Source: Paenibacillus donghaensis (GTDB taxonomy: Bacteria > Bacillota > Bacilli > Paenibacillales > Paenibacillaceae). From it: DNA of 64,000 bases. The DNA is taken from the NCBI RefSeq assembly GCF_002192415.1, contig NZ_CP021780.1:7750001-7814000 (forward strand), written 5' to 3'. A model generated the notes under the pieces. The model was not told the origin of the DNA, did no database searches, and saw nothing but the letters and a program-made list of their open reading frames with translations. Shown here one piece after another: positions 1 through 9,371 of the stretch (positions are counted from its first letter, which is position 1; each line of letters opens with the position of its first letter). The position numbers were made by a program, and so were the translations under genes.

Positions 1-2
1 TG

Positions 3-728
3 ACCGTACGCGCCGTGGAACGTGCGCTTGATATATTGCTTTGTTTTACGCAGGAGCGGGATTTGGGGCTTACGGAGATTGCTTCCAGAATTGATCTGCA
101 CAAAAGCACGGTACATCGGCTGCTGACAACACTGGAGGAGAGAGGGTTCTTGCTGCGTAATCCAGCTACCGAGAAATACCGGCTGGGCATCCGCATCTGG
201 GAGCTGTCGACTCATCTGCCGGCCTTCGACGAGCCGGCGGCACTGCTGCTGCCGGCGATGGAGCGGCTGCGCGACCGGCTGGGCGAGACGGTCAGCCTCT
301 ATCTGCGCGACGGCATAGAGCGCGTGCGCATCCAGGCGGTGCAGAGCCAGCAGGCGATCCGGCGGGTCGCCCAGATCGGTGCGCGGCTGCCGCTGTCCGT
401 AGGTGCGTCCAGCAAGGTGCTGGCGGCGTATGCGCCGCCGGAGGCGCTGAGCCAGCTGCTGGAGAGCCCGTCCTGGCCGGATGCAGTGGACCGCGGCCAA
501 TACCGCGAGCAGCTGCTGGAGATCATCCGCCAGGGCTATGCCACCAGCTTCGAGGAGCGTGAGCCGGGGGCGGCAGCGGTAGCTGTCCCGGTCACGGGCC
601 GCAGCGGCCATGTTGTAGCCGCGTTGTCGCTCTCTGGGCCAGTCAACCGGCTCTCCCGGGAGACGCTGGTTGACTACGCCGCTGTGCTGAGCGAGGCCGC
701 TGCCGAAATGGGTATGATGCTGCCCTGA
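3..728 (+). CDS. IclR family transcriptional regulator (5' end outside window)
   Basis: One-component DNA-binding repressor or activator of the IclR family; the ligand is not predictable. The N-terminal winged helix-turn-helix fills about the first 60 visible residues (LTEIASRIDLHKSTVHRLL is the recognition region), followed by an IclR effector-binding domain to the end (LPLSVGASSKVLAAYAP and the GPVNRL segment are family-like). The frame stays open to the first base and reads TVRAVERALDILLCF, a typical IclR start region, so the true start is probably a few codons before the window and the GTG at 15 is internal. A terminator hairpin follows at 777-809, where a group II intron has inserted. 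GC-rich codon use in the middle matches other genes here. Confident on family, not on target. Confidence 0.9.
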   Translation, partial: TVRAVERALDILLCFTQERDLGLTEIASRIDLHKSTVHRLLTTLEERGFLLRNPATEKYRLGIRIWELSTHLPAFDEPAALLLPAMERLRDRLGETVSLYLRDGIERVRIQAVQSQQAIRRVAQIGARLPLSVGASSKVLAAYAPPEALSQLLESPSWPDAVDRGQYREQLLEIIRQGYATSFEEREPGAAAVAVPVTGRSGHVVAALSLSGPVNRLSRETLVDYAAVLSEAAAEMGMMLP

Positions 729-776
729 TTGTCCGGGCAGACTGTGGCAAGTCTTCGGGCTATTAGTTGATTGAGA

Positions 777-811
777 AAGAGGCGGTCCTGCCCTGCGGGA
801 GCGCCTCTTAT
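777..811 (+). terminator. Terminator of the IclR gene, split from its downstream side by an intron
   Basis: Arms AAGAGGCG (777-784) and CGCCTCTT (802-809) form an 8-bp stem with partial further pairing inside. The T-rich side is cut at 811/812, where a class IIC group II intron starts. Insertion just 3' of terminator hairpins is the known preference of class IIC introns. Confidence 0.8.
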
Positions 812-1373
812 GTGCGCCCAGCATGGGCGCTATCTATAGGGTGAAAGTCCCGAATGGTGAAGGCAGTAGTAGCCATTAGCTTAAGACAAGGGTGTCCACC
901 GTGAGGTGGAATCTGAAGGAAGTCGGCGGCAAACCTCCGGTTCGAGGAACACGAATCTCATATCAGGCTAACGTTCATTGGATGAGACTGCATAACAAGT
1001 TAAAGTCCTTACTGCCGAAGATGAACGGAAGTAAATGAGGCGAATAGATGGAGGGAAAGATAGCGTTCTTACCTGGGGAGATCTGTGCGAAACACGAAGA
1101 CAACTTTGTAACCCTGTTCGTGAGGACAGGCTGAACGCACAGAAGTCAGCAGACGTCATAGTACGCAAGCTGTTGCAATAGCTGCGGAAGGACCGAACAT
1201 GAAATAGGTATTTGTACATCCAGGCGTTCAAGATGAGTAATGAAAGCAGAATATCCGAAAGGAACTGACTGAAGAAGGAAGCGGTGAATTCCGTGTGGGG
1301 CTTCGGCAGGGCAGAATTCATCTCTGGCACAAGAGGAAAGTACAAATCACGTAAAGAGAGGTATATAAAAAAA

Positions 1374-2635
1374 ATGTTGGAGCAGTTACTGTCACGGGAA
1401 AATCTTCTACAAGCGTTAAAGCGTGTGGAAGCCAATAAAGGAAGCCATGGCGTAGATGGGATGTCCGTAAAATCCTTACGAGAACACATCGTACACAACT
1501 GGCAATCCTTACGGCAAGCGATAGAAGAAGGAACCTACCAACCTAGTCCCGTGCGTCGGGTCGAAATCCCGAAACCGAATGGCGGAGGTGTCAGGAAGTT
1601 AGGAATCCCTACCGTGACCGACCGAATGCTACAGCAAGCCATCGCCCAGGTGTTAACCCCATTGTTCGATCCACAGTTTTCCGAGCACAGTTATGGATTT
1701 CGCCCCAAAAGGCGGGGACATGATGCCGTAAGGGAAGCAAGAGGATTCATGAAAGAAGGATACCGATTTGTAGTCGACCTGGACTTGGAGAAATTCTTTG
1801 ATCGCGTCAACCATGACCGTCTAATGCTGAAGATTTCGGAGAAAGTGAAGGACAAGAAAGTCCTTTTACTTATTCGTAAATACCTTCAATCGGGCGTGAT
1901 GGAGAACGGGTTAGTTCAACCGACACTAGAAGGAGCACCGCAAGGGGGTCCTTTGAGTCCGTTATTATCTAATATTGTACTGGACGAGTTGGACAAGGAA
2001 TTAGAGCAACGTGGACACCACTTCGTCCGCTATGCGGATGACTGTAATATCTACGTGAAAACGCCAAGAGCAGGCGAACGAGTCAAGGCATCCGTCACCC
2101 GATTCATCGAGACAAGGTTAAACTCAAGGTGAACCAAGGAAAGAGTGCAGTAGACCGACCCTGGAAACGGAAATTTCTTGGGTTTAGTTTTAGTGTGGAC
2201 AAAGAGCCGAAGGTGAGAATTGCGAAGCAGTCCTTACAGAAAGCGAAGGTCAGAATTCGAGAGATCACGTCTCGAAAGAAACCGATGAAGATGGAAGAGC
2301 GAATCAAGGAACTAAACCAATACCTAATGGGATGGTGCGGGTACTTCTCGCTAGCGGATACACCAAGTGTTCTTCAAGACATGGATAAATGGGTACGAAG
2401 AAGGCTACGAATGTGCCTTTGGAAGCAATGGAAGAACCCGAGAACCAAAGTCAAAAGGCTACTATCCTTAGGCATGCCTAAGAATAAAGCCTATGAATGG
2501 GGAAATACCCGAAAAGGGTATTGGCGAATAGCAGGAAGTCCAATTTTGTCACGAGCATTGAATAACCAATACTGGGAATCCAATGGACTCAAGAGCTTAT
2601 TGGACAGATACAACTCACTACGGAATATTTCATGA
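1374..2635 (+). pseudogene. ltrA: Frameshifted group IIC intron maturase/reverse transcriptase
   Basis: Encodes the reverse transcriptase/maturase of the outer intron, normally about 420 aa. Start chosen at ATG 1374 (MLEQLLSRENLLQALKRVEA is the class C N-terminus); the reading frame upstream is ribozyme sequence. Fingers/palm motifs are present, including QGGPLSPLLSN and the catalytic FVRYADD. At 2115-2120 one base is missing: the frame reads ETRLNSR then stops at 2130-2132, whereas the -1 frame continues KLKVNQGKSAVDRPWKRKF with the maturase X domain (WCGYFSLAD) to the stop at 2633-2635. No HNH endonuclease domain, as usual for class C. Restoring one base would give an intact protein, so this is a recent lesion or a sequencing error. 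Confidence 0.88.
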
Positions 2636-2668
2636 ACCGCCGTATACCGAACGGTACGTACGGTGGTG

Positions 2669-4506
2669 GTGTGCTGTGAAAGTTGCGTCAGAGATGAGGA
2701 AGGCCCCTCGACGGGGATCGAGTCAGGCGAACCCGTCAAACAACCCTAAGCTGCTGCAATTAAGAGTTGTGGTAGTGAGCGTCTAGGGAAAAGGTTGCCA
2801 CAAGCAATCATGTGGGATATGCAAAGATGAACGAAAGTGAACTGCCGATGAAGTATCGATAACGTAAAGCTTTGTCAAAACCTGTTGTTCACCACTAGAC
2901 AGGGATAAGAGCAGAAGTAGACCTGAAGGCTGACTGCTCGGCAAACGGTATTAAGGCAGCATGAGTGCATATCAGGCTCTGATGTGAAACACAGGAACCT
3001 GCATCACGATAGTAAGTGAAAAGACACAAGTCACAGAAAGACGAGGTCGAAATAGCAAAGCGTGATGCAGGGGCGGAGGTACCCGTAATAGTAATGAAGT
3101 TGCTGTAATGGCAATGGAGCGAAGGGGTACCATCATTCAGCTCGAAGCAGAGAACAACTGTTGTAACAGGAGGATTCGATGAAAGAGGGCAAGCCATTTG
3201 ACATTTCAAAGCAAGTTGTTATGACAGCATTTAAGAGAGTCAAAGCGAATAAGGGAAGCGCAGGGATTGACGGTCTGGACATAAAGGATTTTGAAAAAGA
3301 CCTCAAAGGAAACTTGTATAAGATCTGGAACAGAATGAGTTCCGGAAGTTATTTCCCTCCACCGGTTAAATTGGTCGAGATTCCAAAGAAATCAGGTGGA
3401 ACAAGAGGACTCGGCATTCCGACAGTCGGGGATAGAGTGGCCCAAATGGTAGTTAAAATGTATATAGAGCCGCGAGTAGAGGCTATATTCCATACAGACT
3501 CTTATGGATACCGTCCAAACAAGTCAGCTATCGATGCAATAGGTCAAGCGAGGAAAAGGTGCTGGAGAAATGATTATGTCTTAGAATTTGACATCAAAGG
3601 TCTATTTGACAATATCGATCATGAATTATTAATGCGTGCAGTGCGAAAGCACATAAGCGAATCATGGATACTGATGTATATCGAAAGATGGCTCAACGCA
3701 CCGTTCATAAATTCAGAAGGTCAATGGATTGAACGCAAAAGCGGAACCCCTCAGGGTGGTGTCATCAGTCCTGTACTTGCGAATCTGTTTATGCATTACG
3801 CTTTTGACTTGTGGATGAAACGAACAAATCCAAATGCACCGTTTGAAAGATATGCAGATGATGCCATTATCCACTGCAGAACGCAAGCAGAAGCAGAAGA
3901 GATTCTGGAAAAACTCAAGAAACGACTAGAGGAATGCAAGCTTGAATTGCATCCAACGAAAACCAAGATTGTATACTGCAAGGATAAGGACAGAGTGAAG
4001 GAGTTTCCAGTCACCGATTTTGAGTTTTTGGGATATACCTTTCGGAGGGTGTTCATAAAAGACAGACTAGGGAGGTTGCAGTTCAACTTCCTACCATCGG
4101 TGAGTGTGAAATCAGCCAAAGCATTCAGAGACAAGATAAAAGCGATGCGAATTCATAGCTATACCGGTAGTAAAATTGAAATGATCGCTGAAATGCTATC
4201 TCCGATGGTCAGAGGTTGGCTTAACTACTTCACGAAATTCAATCCATCAGCAGTAAAGTATACCATTGACTGTCTAAATCGCAGATTGGTCAAATGGGCA
4301 ATGTGTAAATACAAGAGGTTCAGGGGACATCGCAGTCGAGCGGAAAAATGGCTGAAAGAACTTGCAAAAAGAGAGCCCAATATGTTTCCACATTGGGCTC
4401 TCGGAATGAAACCATAACTGGCTGAATGATAAGAGCCGTATGAATCGAGAGGTTCACGTACGGTTCTGTGAGAGCCTGAAGGTGAAACTCCTTTGGGCTA
4501 CTCGAC
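2669..4506 (+). mobile_element. Inner group II intron (complete) inside the outer intron
   Basis: Starts with GTGTGCTGTGAAAG, fitting the GUGYG consensus, and ends with domain VI GAGAGCCTGAAGGTGAAACT followed by CTACTCGAC. Domain V is the 34-nt hairpin at 4433-4466 (GAGCCGTA...TACGGTTC). An intact 412-aa maturase lies in domain IV. The sequence and maturase differ clearly from the class IIC outer element; from memory the protein resembles the class D/E group, but I cannot settle the class. Its removal restores the outer intron exactly at the domain V-VI joint. Confidence 0.88.
3179..4417 (+). CDS. ltrA: Group II intron reverse transcriptase/maturase (inner intron)
   Basis: A 412-aa intron-encoded protein that should promote splicing and reverse-transcribe the intron during retrohoming. 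The RT domain spans about residues 10-280: SYGYRPNKSA, GTPQGGVISPVLANLF and the catalytic FERYADDAII. A maturase (X) domain follows (MLSPMVRGWLNYF). The protein ends in a basic tail (KWLKELAKREPNMFPHWALG) without an HNH endonuclease. ATG 3179 is preceded by a good AGGAGG at 3170-3175. The stop lies 15 nt before domain V, as expected for a domain IV ORF. Intact, unlike the outer maturase, so it may be the only active retroelement protein in the window. Confidence 0.92.
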   Translation: MKEGKPFDISKQVVMTAFKRVKANKGSAGIDGLDIKDFEKDLKGNLYKIWNRMSSGSYFPPPVKLVEIPKKSGGTRGLGIPTVGDRVAQMVVKMYIEPRVEAIFHTDSYGYRPNKSAIDAIGQARKRCWRNDYVLEFDIKGLFDNIDHELLMRAVRKHISESWILMYIERWLNAPFINSEGQWIERKSGTPQGGVISPVLANLFMHYAFDLWMKRTNPNAPFERYADDAIIHCRTQAEAEEILEKLKKRLEECKLELHPTKTKIVYCKDKDRVKEFPVTDFEFLGYTFRRVFIKDRLGRLQFNFLPSVSVKSAKAFRDKIKAMRIHSYTGSKIEMIAEMLSPMVRGWLNYFTKFNPSAVKYTIDCLNRRLVKWAMCKYKRFRGHRSRAEKWLKELAKREPNMFPHWALGMKP

Positions 4507-4544
4507 TGAGAGGTCGGGGGCTAGCCGCCCCCTCCTACTCGATT

Positions 4545-4861
4545 AGTTTAGGTGGGCTTAACCGTGGAGGAAAAGAGCGGCCTAGTAAGTCTCTGAACCA
4601 ACATTCAAACTAACTATGCTCCAACCTATGAATCAGCAACGAACGAACCAATCAGCGAAACACGGATGAATGAACAGATCAACGAACCAACGTACCTACA
4701 AGCTTAATAAACAAATTAATCACACTACACTGAATTAACCAACAAACGACGGACAACCCAAACCCAAACCCGATTATCGCCCATCCGCCTAACTCCCAAC
4801 CAACAAGTCTCAAGCACCTAAACACAGCATCCAATCACTGCAAAGCAACATCCCAAGCTCT
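4545..4861 (+). other. Non-coding, A/C-rich and G-poor tract after the intron
   Basis: No credible gene. The + strand is strikingly poor in G from about 4600 to 4860 and repeats words such as AACGAAC, AACCAA and CCAAC, as if built from a decayed short repeat. No promoter or start was recognised. Flanks: outer intron 3' end and a nested inverted repeat. Confidence 0.6.
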
Positions 4862-5042
4862 TACGGACCGTATAGCCTCTATTTCGTATTTTTGCCCGGT
4901 ATTGGAGGATTAGCGGACCGGAGAGCCCTTATTTACTGTTTCAGAGCGCGGAATGGCAGGGTTTGATGCATATAAGGGCTCCTGAGTCCGCTAGAGTGAG
5001 CAGAATACGAAAATATGCTAAATAGCGGCTGCTGGGTCCGTT
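4862..5042. repeat. Nested long imperfect inverted repeat
   Basis: Two sets of arms are nested. Outer arms: ACGGACC...ATTTCGTATT near 4863-4890 against AATACGAAAAT...GGGTCCGT near 5003-5041. Inner arms: GCGGACCGGAGAGCCCTTAT near 4913-4933 against ATAAGGGCTCCTGAGTCCGC near 4975-4994. The element lies in a non-coding stretch and looks like an intergenic repeat of the Paenibacillus kind. A further related end (CCCCAGAGTCCGCAGG) follows near 5090. Confidence 0.65.
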
Positions 5043-5204
5043 AGGAGTGTTGATGGTGCTGGTTTGGAGAAACGGCAAACGCTAGCAACCCCAGAGTCCG
5101 CAGGGTTGTTGGACTGGTATTCTATACTGGAGGGCAGGTTATAATCTAGCGTTAACAGAGGTGGGGGGAATGGTTGTGTTGTCAGAAAAACTATACTTTA
5201 GACC

Positions 5205-5250
5205 ACAAAAAACACCCCCTAGAGATCCTCAGGACTCTCTAGGGGGTGTT
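5205..5250 (-). terminator. Terminator of acnA
   Basis: Near-perfect hairpin with arms AACACCCCCTAGAGA and TCTCTAGGGGGTGTT around a short loop. On the minus strand it is followed by TTTTTT, placing it about 100 nt after the acnA stop. Confidence 0.9.
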
Positions 5251-5346
5251 CGAGGTAAAGCTGCAGTTATAACGGTTAGCAGTCAGTACGCACTTACTGG
5301 TGCCCGCATTTATTATTCACTAATTACTAAGTCTGCTCAGTGGCAG

Positions 5347-8091
5347 TTATTCTACTGGCAAGGCGTTCTCGGAAGTAGTGGCATCCGCCAGCATCTGGCG
5401 CAGCACGGTCTGCAGGATTCCGCCATTGCGGTAGTAATCAATATCCACGGTGCTGTCCAGGCGGGCAATCACCGGGAACTCGAACTGTGTGCCGTCTTCA
5501 CGGATAGCAGTAACAGTCAGCTCCTGGGAAGGTACCACGGAGTTGTCCAGACCCGTAATGCTGAAGGTCTCGCGTCCGGTCAGACCCATGCTGCTCCAGC
5601 TATAACCTTCCTGGAATTGCAGCGGCAGCACGCCCATGCCGACGAGATTGCTGCGGTGAATCCGCTCGAAGCTCTCGGCAATAACGGCTTTGACGCCGAG
5701 CAGCAGGGTGCCTTTGGCGGCCCAGTCACGGGAGCTGCCTGTGCCGTATTCCTTGCCTGAGATAACAATTAGATTCTGGCCGGCAGATTGGTAGAGCATC
5801 GAGGCGTCATAGATCGACATGACTTCCTCGCTTGGCAGGAAGGTGGTTACCCCGCCTTCGGTGCCAGGGGCTACCGCGTTGCGGATGCGGATGTTGGCGA
5901 AAGTACCACGCATCATCACTTCATGATTGCCGCGGCGTGAGCCATAGGAGTTGAAGTCCGCGCGCTCTACGCCATGTCCGCGCAGGTATTCTCCGGCAGG
6001 GCCGGCAGCGGTAATATTACCCGCAGGCGAGATATGGTCAGTGGTCACGGAATCGCCCAGCAGCGCCAGCACGCGGGCATTGGTAATATCCTTGATATCG
6101 CCAAGACCGTCCGCCAGATGCTCAAAGAACGGCGGGTTCTGAATGTAGGTAGAATTATCATCCCATTCATACAGCTCGCCTTCAGGGACAGGGATCGCAT
6201 TCCAGCGCTCATTGGCAGTGAAGACATTCTCGTATTTGCGGCGGAACATCTCCGGGCTAAGCGAGCGCTGAGTGGCTTCGCGGATCTCTGCCGTAGTCGG
6301 CCAGATGTCCTTCAGGTAGACTGGCTCCCCTTGCGGATCGTAGCCAAGCGGCTCCGTCTGCAGATCAATGTTGACGGTGCCGGCCAGCGCGTAAGCGACA
6401 ACAAGCGGAGGTGAAGCCAGGTAGTTGGCCTTGACCTGGGCATGCACACGTCCCTCGAAGTTGCGGTTCCCGGATATAACGGCGGCAACGGTCATATCAT
6501 TGTCTGTGATGGCTTCGCTGACTTCATCGGGCAGCGGGCCGGAGTTGCCGATACAGGTGGCGCAGCCATAGCCGGCCAAGTAGAAGCCCAATGCTTCCAG
6601 CGGCTTCAGAAGGTCTGCCTTCTCCAGATATTCGGTAACCACCAGCGAGCCGGGAGTCAGACTGGTTTTGACATAACCGGGTTTGGTCAGTCCACGTTCG
6701 ACCGCTTTCTTCGCGAGCAGGCCTGCCCCGAGCATAACGCTTGGGTTGGAGGTGTTCGTACAGCTGGTGATCGCTGCAATCACGACAGCACCTGTGCTGA
6801 GCTTGCTTGTGCTGCCGTTCTTGTGAGTGACCTCGACAACCTCGGCAATCTTCTCATCGCTGAGGCCGTACCCGCCCTTGTCGACAGGGGTGCGGATAAT
6901 GCCTTCGAAATTCTCTTTCATATGCGTAAGTTCGATCCGGTCCTGCGGACGTTTCGGTCCGGCCATGCTTGGCACAACAGAAGCCAGATCAAGCTCGATG
7001 GAATCGCTGAACTGCGGGTCCGGGGTATCAGCGGTGCGGAACATGCCCTGTGCCTTGTAATAAGTCTCTACCAACTCGACCAGATCGTCGGGACGACCGG
7101 TGCTGCGCAGATAAGCCAGCGTTTCGTCGTCTACCGGGAAGAAGCCGATGGTTGCGCCGTATTCCGGTGCCATATTGGCTACCGTTGCCCGGTCCGCCAG
7201 ACTGATGTTGGACAGTCCCGGTCCATAGAACTCAACGAACTTGCCGACAACGCCTTTCTTGCGCAGGATTTGGGTTACGGTCAGCGCCAGATCGGTTGCG
7301 GTAGCCCCTTCGATCAGACTGCCGGTCAGCTTGAAGCCTACTACGTCTGGTGTGACAAAATAAAGCGGCTGTCCCAGCATGCCTGCCTCGGCCTCAATTC
7401 CGCCCACGCCCCAGCCGACAACGCCAAGACCATTGATCATTGTGGTATGGGAATCGGTACCGACCAGGGAATCGGGATAAACGGTGGTTTCTCCGTCCGT
7501 AGTCTTGGTAGTGGCAACAGAAGCCAGATATTCAAGGTTAACCTGATGCACGATGCCTGTGGCGGGAGGAACGGCGCGGAAATTGTTGAAAGCCGTCTGA
7601 GCCCAGCGCAGGAAGCGGTAGCGCTCCTCATTGCGTTCAAACTCCACATTCATATTATATTCAAGCGCGTCGGCGGTTCCGAATGCGTCCACCATGACAG
7701 AGTGGTCAATGACAAGATCTACAGGGACCAGCGGGTTGATCTTCTTGGGATCGCCGCCGGCTTTTTTGACGGTATCACGCATGGCCGCCAGATCGACGAC
7801 CACTGGAACGCCGGTGAAATCCTGCAGCACGATCCGGGCAGGGATAAATGGAATCTCCTTGCTGCGGTCAATGTCGCCTGACCAATTGGCCAATTGCTTC
7901 ACATGTTCTTCGGTAATGGCTCTGCCGTCATATTGACGCACAGCAGCCTCTAATAATACTTTGATGGAAAAAGGCAGGGACTTGATATCGCCCGCTCCTT
8001 GCTCTTCCAGAGAGCCGAGATCGAAATAGCGGTAAGATTTGCCTCCGGATTGCAGGGTTCGGGCCAGCGAAAAATGATCCTTGCTTGGCAT
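5347..8091 (-). CDS. acnA: Aconitate hydratase AcnA
   Basis: TCA-cycle enzyme interconverting citrate and isocitrate through a [4Fe-4S] cluster; cytoplasmic. 914 aa, typical of bacterial AcnA/IRP1-like aconitases. Cluster cysteines are seen in [13 protein letters not shown] (about C443) and [15 protein letters not shown] (about C509 and C512). The C-terminal swivel domain carries [13 protein letters not shown]. The start is taken at 8091 ([13 protein letters not shown]), because AAGGAGG lies 7 nt upstream; a further in-frame ATG 21 nt upstream would contain that ribosome binding site. A promoter fits at 8148-8176 and a strong terminator at 5205-5250, so it is probably monocistronic. Related AcnA proteins can bind RNA when iron-starved; not shown here. 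Confidence 0.97.
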   Translation of the reverse strand: MPSKDHFSLARTLQSGGKSYRYFDLGSLEEQGAGDIKSLPFSIKVLLEAAVRQYDGRAITEEHVKQLANWSGDIDRSKEIPFIPARIVLQDFTGVPVVVDLAAMRDTVKKAGGDPKKINPLVPVDLVIDHSVMVDAFGTADALEYNMNVEFERNEERYRFLRWAQTAFNNFRAVPPATGIVHQVNLEYLASVATTKTTDGETTVYPDSLVGTDSHTTMINGLGVVGWGVGGIEAEAGMLGQPLYFVTPDVVGFKLTGSLIEGATATDLALTVTQILRKKGVVGKFVEFYGPGLSNISLADRATVANMAPEYGATIGFFPVDDETLAYLRSTGRPDDLVELVETYYKAQGMFRTADTPDPQFSDSIELDLASVVPSMAGPKRPQDRIELTHMKENFEGIIRTPVDKGGYGLSDEKIAEVVEVTHKNGSTSKLSTGAVVIAAITSCTNTSNPSVMLGAGLLAKKAVERGLTKPGYVKTSLTPGSLVVTEYLEKADLLKPLEALGFYLAGYGCATCIGNSGPLPDEVSEAITDNDMTVAAVISGNRNFEGRVHAQVKANYLASPPLVVAYALAGTVNIDLQTEPLGYDPQGEPVYLKDIWPTTAEIREATQRSLSPEMFRRKYENVFTANERWNAIPVPEGELYEWDDNSTYIQNPPFFEHLADGLGDIKDITNARVLALLGDSVTTDHISPAGNITAAGPAGEYLRGHGVERADFNSYGSRRGNHEVMMRGTFANIRIRNAVAPGTEGGVTTFLPSEEVMSIYDASMLYQSAGQNLIVISGKEYGTGSSRDWAAKGTLLLGVKAVIAESFERIHRSNLVGMGVLPLQFQEGYSWSSMGLTGRETFSITGLDNSVVPSQELTVTAIREDGTQFEFPVIARLDSTVDIDYYRNGGILQTVLRQMLADATTSENALPVE

Positions 8092-8147
8092 ATATGCGCC
8101 TCCTTGTTTCATCTATTGAAACGGTATTTCATATTGCGTGTAATTTT

Positions 8148-8176
8148 AGTATAACGGTTACATAGGGGGTAGTAAA
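8148..8176 (-). promoter_or_regulatory. Probable SigA promoter of acnA
   Basis: On the minus strand TTTACT (8171-8176) and TATACT (8148-8153) are separated by 17 nt, about 55 nt upstream of the acnA start. No operator was identified with confidence. Confidence 0.55.
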
Positions 8177-8310
8177 GTTTTTTTTGCTTCTTCTTAATGG
8201 AAAACAGCAACTGCAGCTTGTCCTAAATCGAAACCGTCTGTATAGCCGCCTACCTTGCTTCATATACATAGTGGCAGTAGACAAACACGAATGAAGGAGA
8301 GGTGGAAGGA

Positions 8311-9330
8311 ATGGAGCAGCAATGGAAAAAAAGTCTGTACAGCTACGTCGATCAAATCAACAAAGGGCGGGTCGAGCCAAAATCGGCACCGCAGCTGATC
8401 ACGATCAAAGACCCGCATTTCCATGCCCGCCAGCGGGAGATGTCCCGCCGCCTTAGCGGCTGGTATGCAGCGAGAGGCATTACTCCGCTGCGTGCGGAGA
8501 CCGGTGTGCGCACCGTGCGGACCATCCGTCAGAGTCTGGCCGAGGTGGTGGCTGAGGTGGTGTTGCACAGCGCATTGTATTATGAAAAAGGCGGAGTTAC
8601 GCATCGCGAGGATAAGGTGGAATCCGAGCGCCTGACCTTCGGGAAGGCGGGTACGGGCTGGGAGCTTGTTGCGGTAGAGCGGAGCGTCCCGGAGCGCAGC
8701 TCGATCAGGGTGACGGAGAACGAGCCTGAAGGAAGGCTGTCAAAATGGGGCGAGGTGCTGCCCGAACCGCAGCCGTCGCAGCCACTGCTCAGCCGCAAGA
8801 TTGCCCGCGGCGGCTCAGGCTCAAGAGAAGTGCGCTACAACCGCGAGGAGGCGGCAGCTTATGCCGACCTCTGGTGGAAGGACGGCAATCCCGAATATGA
8901 AATTTTTGCCGTGGACTGTACCAATTATGTCTCCCAATGCCTCTTTGCAGGGGGAGCGCCGATCAACTATACTGGTAAAAGAGAAACGGGCTGGTGGTAC
9001 AAAGGCTACAACGGCAAACAGGAATGGTGGAGCTTCAGCTGGGCGGTTTCGGACAGTCTGCAGCGCTATTTGAGCGCAAGCCGCAGCGACGGTTTGCAGG
9101 CTGAGGCCGTGGACCGGCCGGAGCAGCTAATGCTTGGCGATGTCATCCTGTATGACTGGGACGGCAATGGACTATTTCAGCACAGCACCGTAGTTACTGC
9201 CTTTGACGCGGGAGGACTGCCGCTGGTCAATGCCCATACGGTAAGCAGCCGTCACCGCTTCTGGGACTATAAGGACTCTTATGCATGGACGGATCGAACG
9301 GTTTACCGTTTTTTTCATATTACAGGATGA
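8311..9330 (+). CDS. Amidase_6 (putative amidase domain) protein
   Basis: A 339-aa protein of unknown substrate with an NlpC/P60-like putative amidase domain in the C-terminal half (about residues 170-339). Visible features: YNREEAAAYADLWW, the probable catalytic cysteine in VDCTNYVSQC (about C202) and a histidine in LFQHSTVV (about H290). The N-terminal half is not recognised. No signal peptide is visible, unlike many cell-wall amidases. ATG 8311 is preferred over GTG 8302, because GAAGGAGAGG lies only 2 nt before the GTG. It lies 40 nt upstream of ddl on the same strand, which is suggestive of, but does not prove, a wall-related role. Confidence 0.8.
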   Translation: MEQQWKKSLYSYVDQINKGRVEPKSAPQLITIKDPHFHARQREMSRRLSGWYAARGITPLRAETGVRTVRTIRQSLAEVVAEVVLHSALYYEKGGVTHREDKVESERLTFGKAGTGWELVAVERSVPERSSIRVTENEPEGRLSKWGEVLPEPQPSQPLLSRKIARGGSGSREVRYNREEAAAYADLWWKDGNPEYEIFAVDCTNYVSQCLFAGGAPINYTGKRETGWWYKGYNGKQEWWSFSWAVSDSLQRYLSASRSDGLQAEAVDRPEQLMLGDVILYDWDGNGLFQHSTVVTAFDAGGLPLVNAHTVSSRHRFWDYKDSYAWTDRTVYRFFHITG

Positions 9331-9371
9331 ACTTAATCATGACTATTTATAATAGAGAAAGAGGTTAGGGT

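Larger units (their letters stand above)
812..4544 (+). mobile_element. Outer class IIC group II intron, interrupted by a second intron
   Basis: The 5' end GTGCGCCCAGCATGGGCGC and the following domain I sequence match, from memory, the Oceanobacillus iheyensis class IIC ribozyme. The maturase lies in domain IV (1374-2635, frameshifted). Domain V is the 34-nt hairpin 2634-2667. Domain VI and the 3' end (GAGAGGTCGGGGGC to CTACTCGATT) lie at 4507-4544, displaced by an inner intron at 2669-4506. Joining 2668 to 4507 gives GGTGGTGTGAGAGG, the expected class IIC continuation. The 3' boundary is good to a few bases. Because the maturase is broken, splicing would need help in trans; domain V itself looks intact. 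Confidence 0.9.

Noticed and set aside
6442..7881. 479-codon open frame on the + strand opposite acnA
   Set aside because: Antisense shadow of the GC-rich aconitase gene; no ribosome binding site, no family motif, while the minus strand encodes a complete AcnA.
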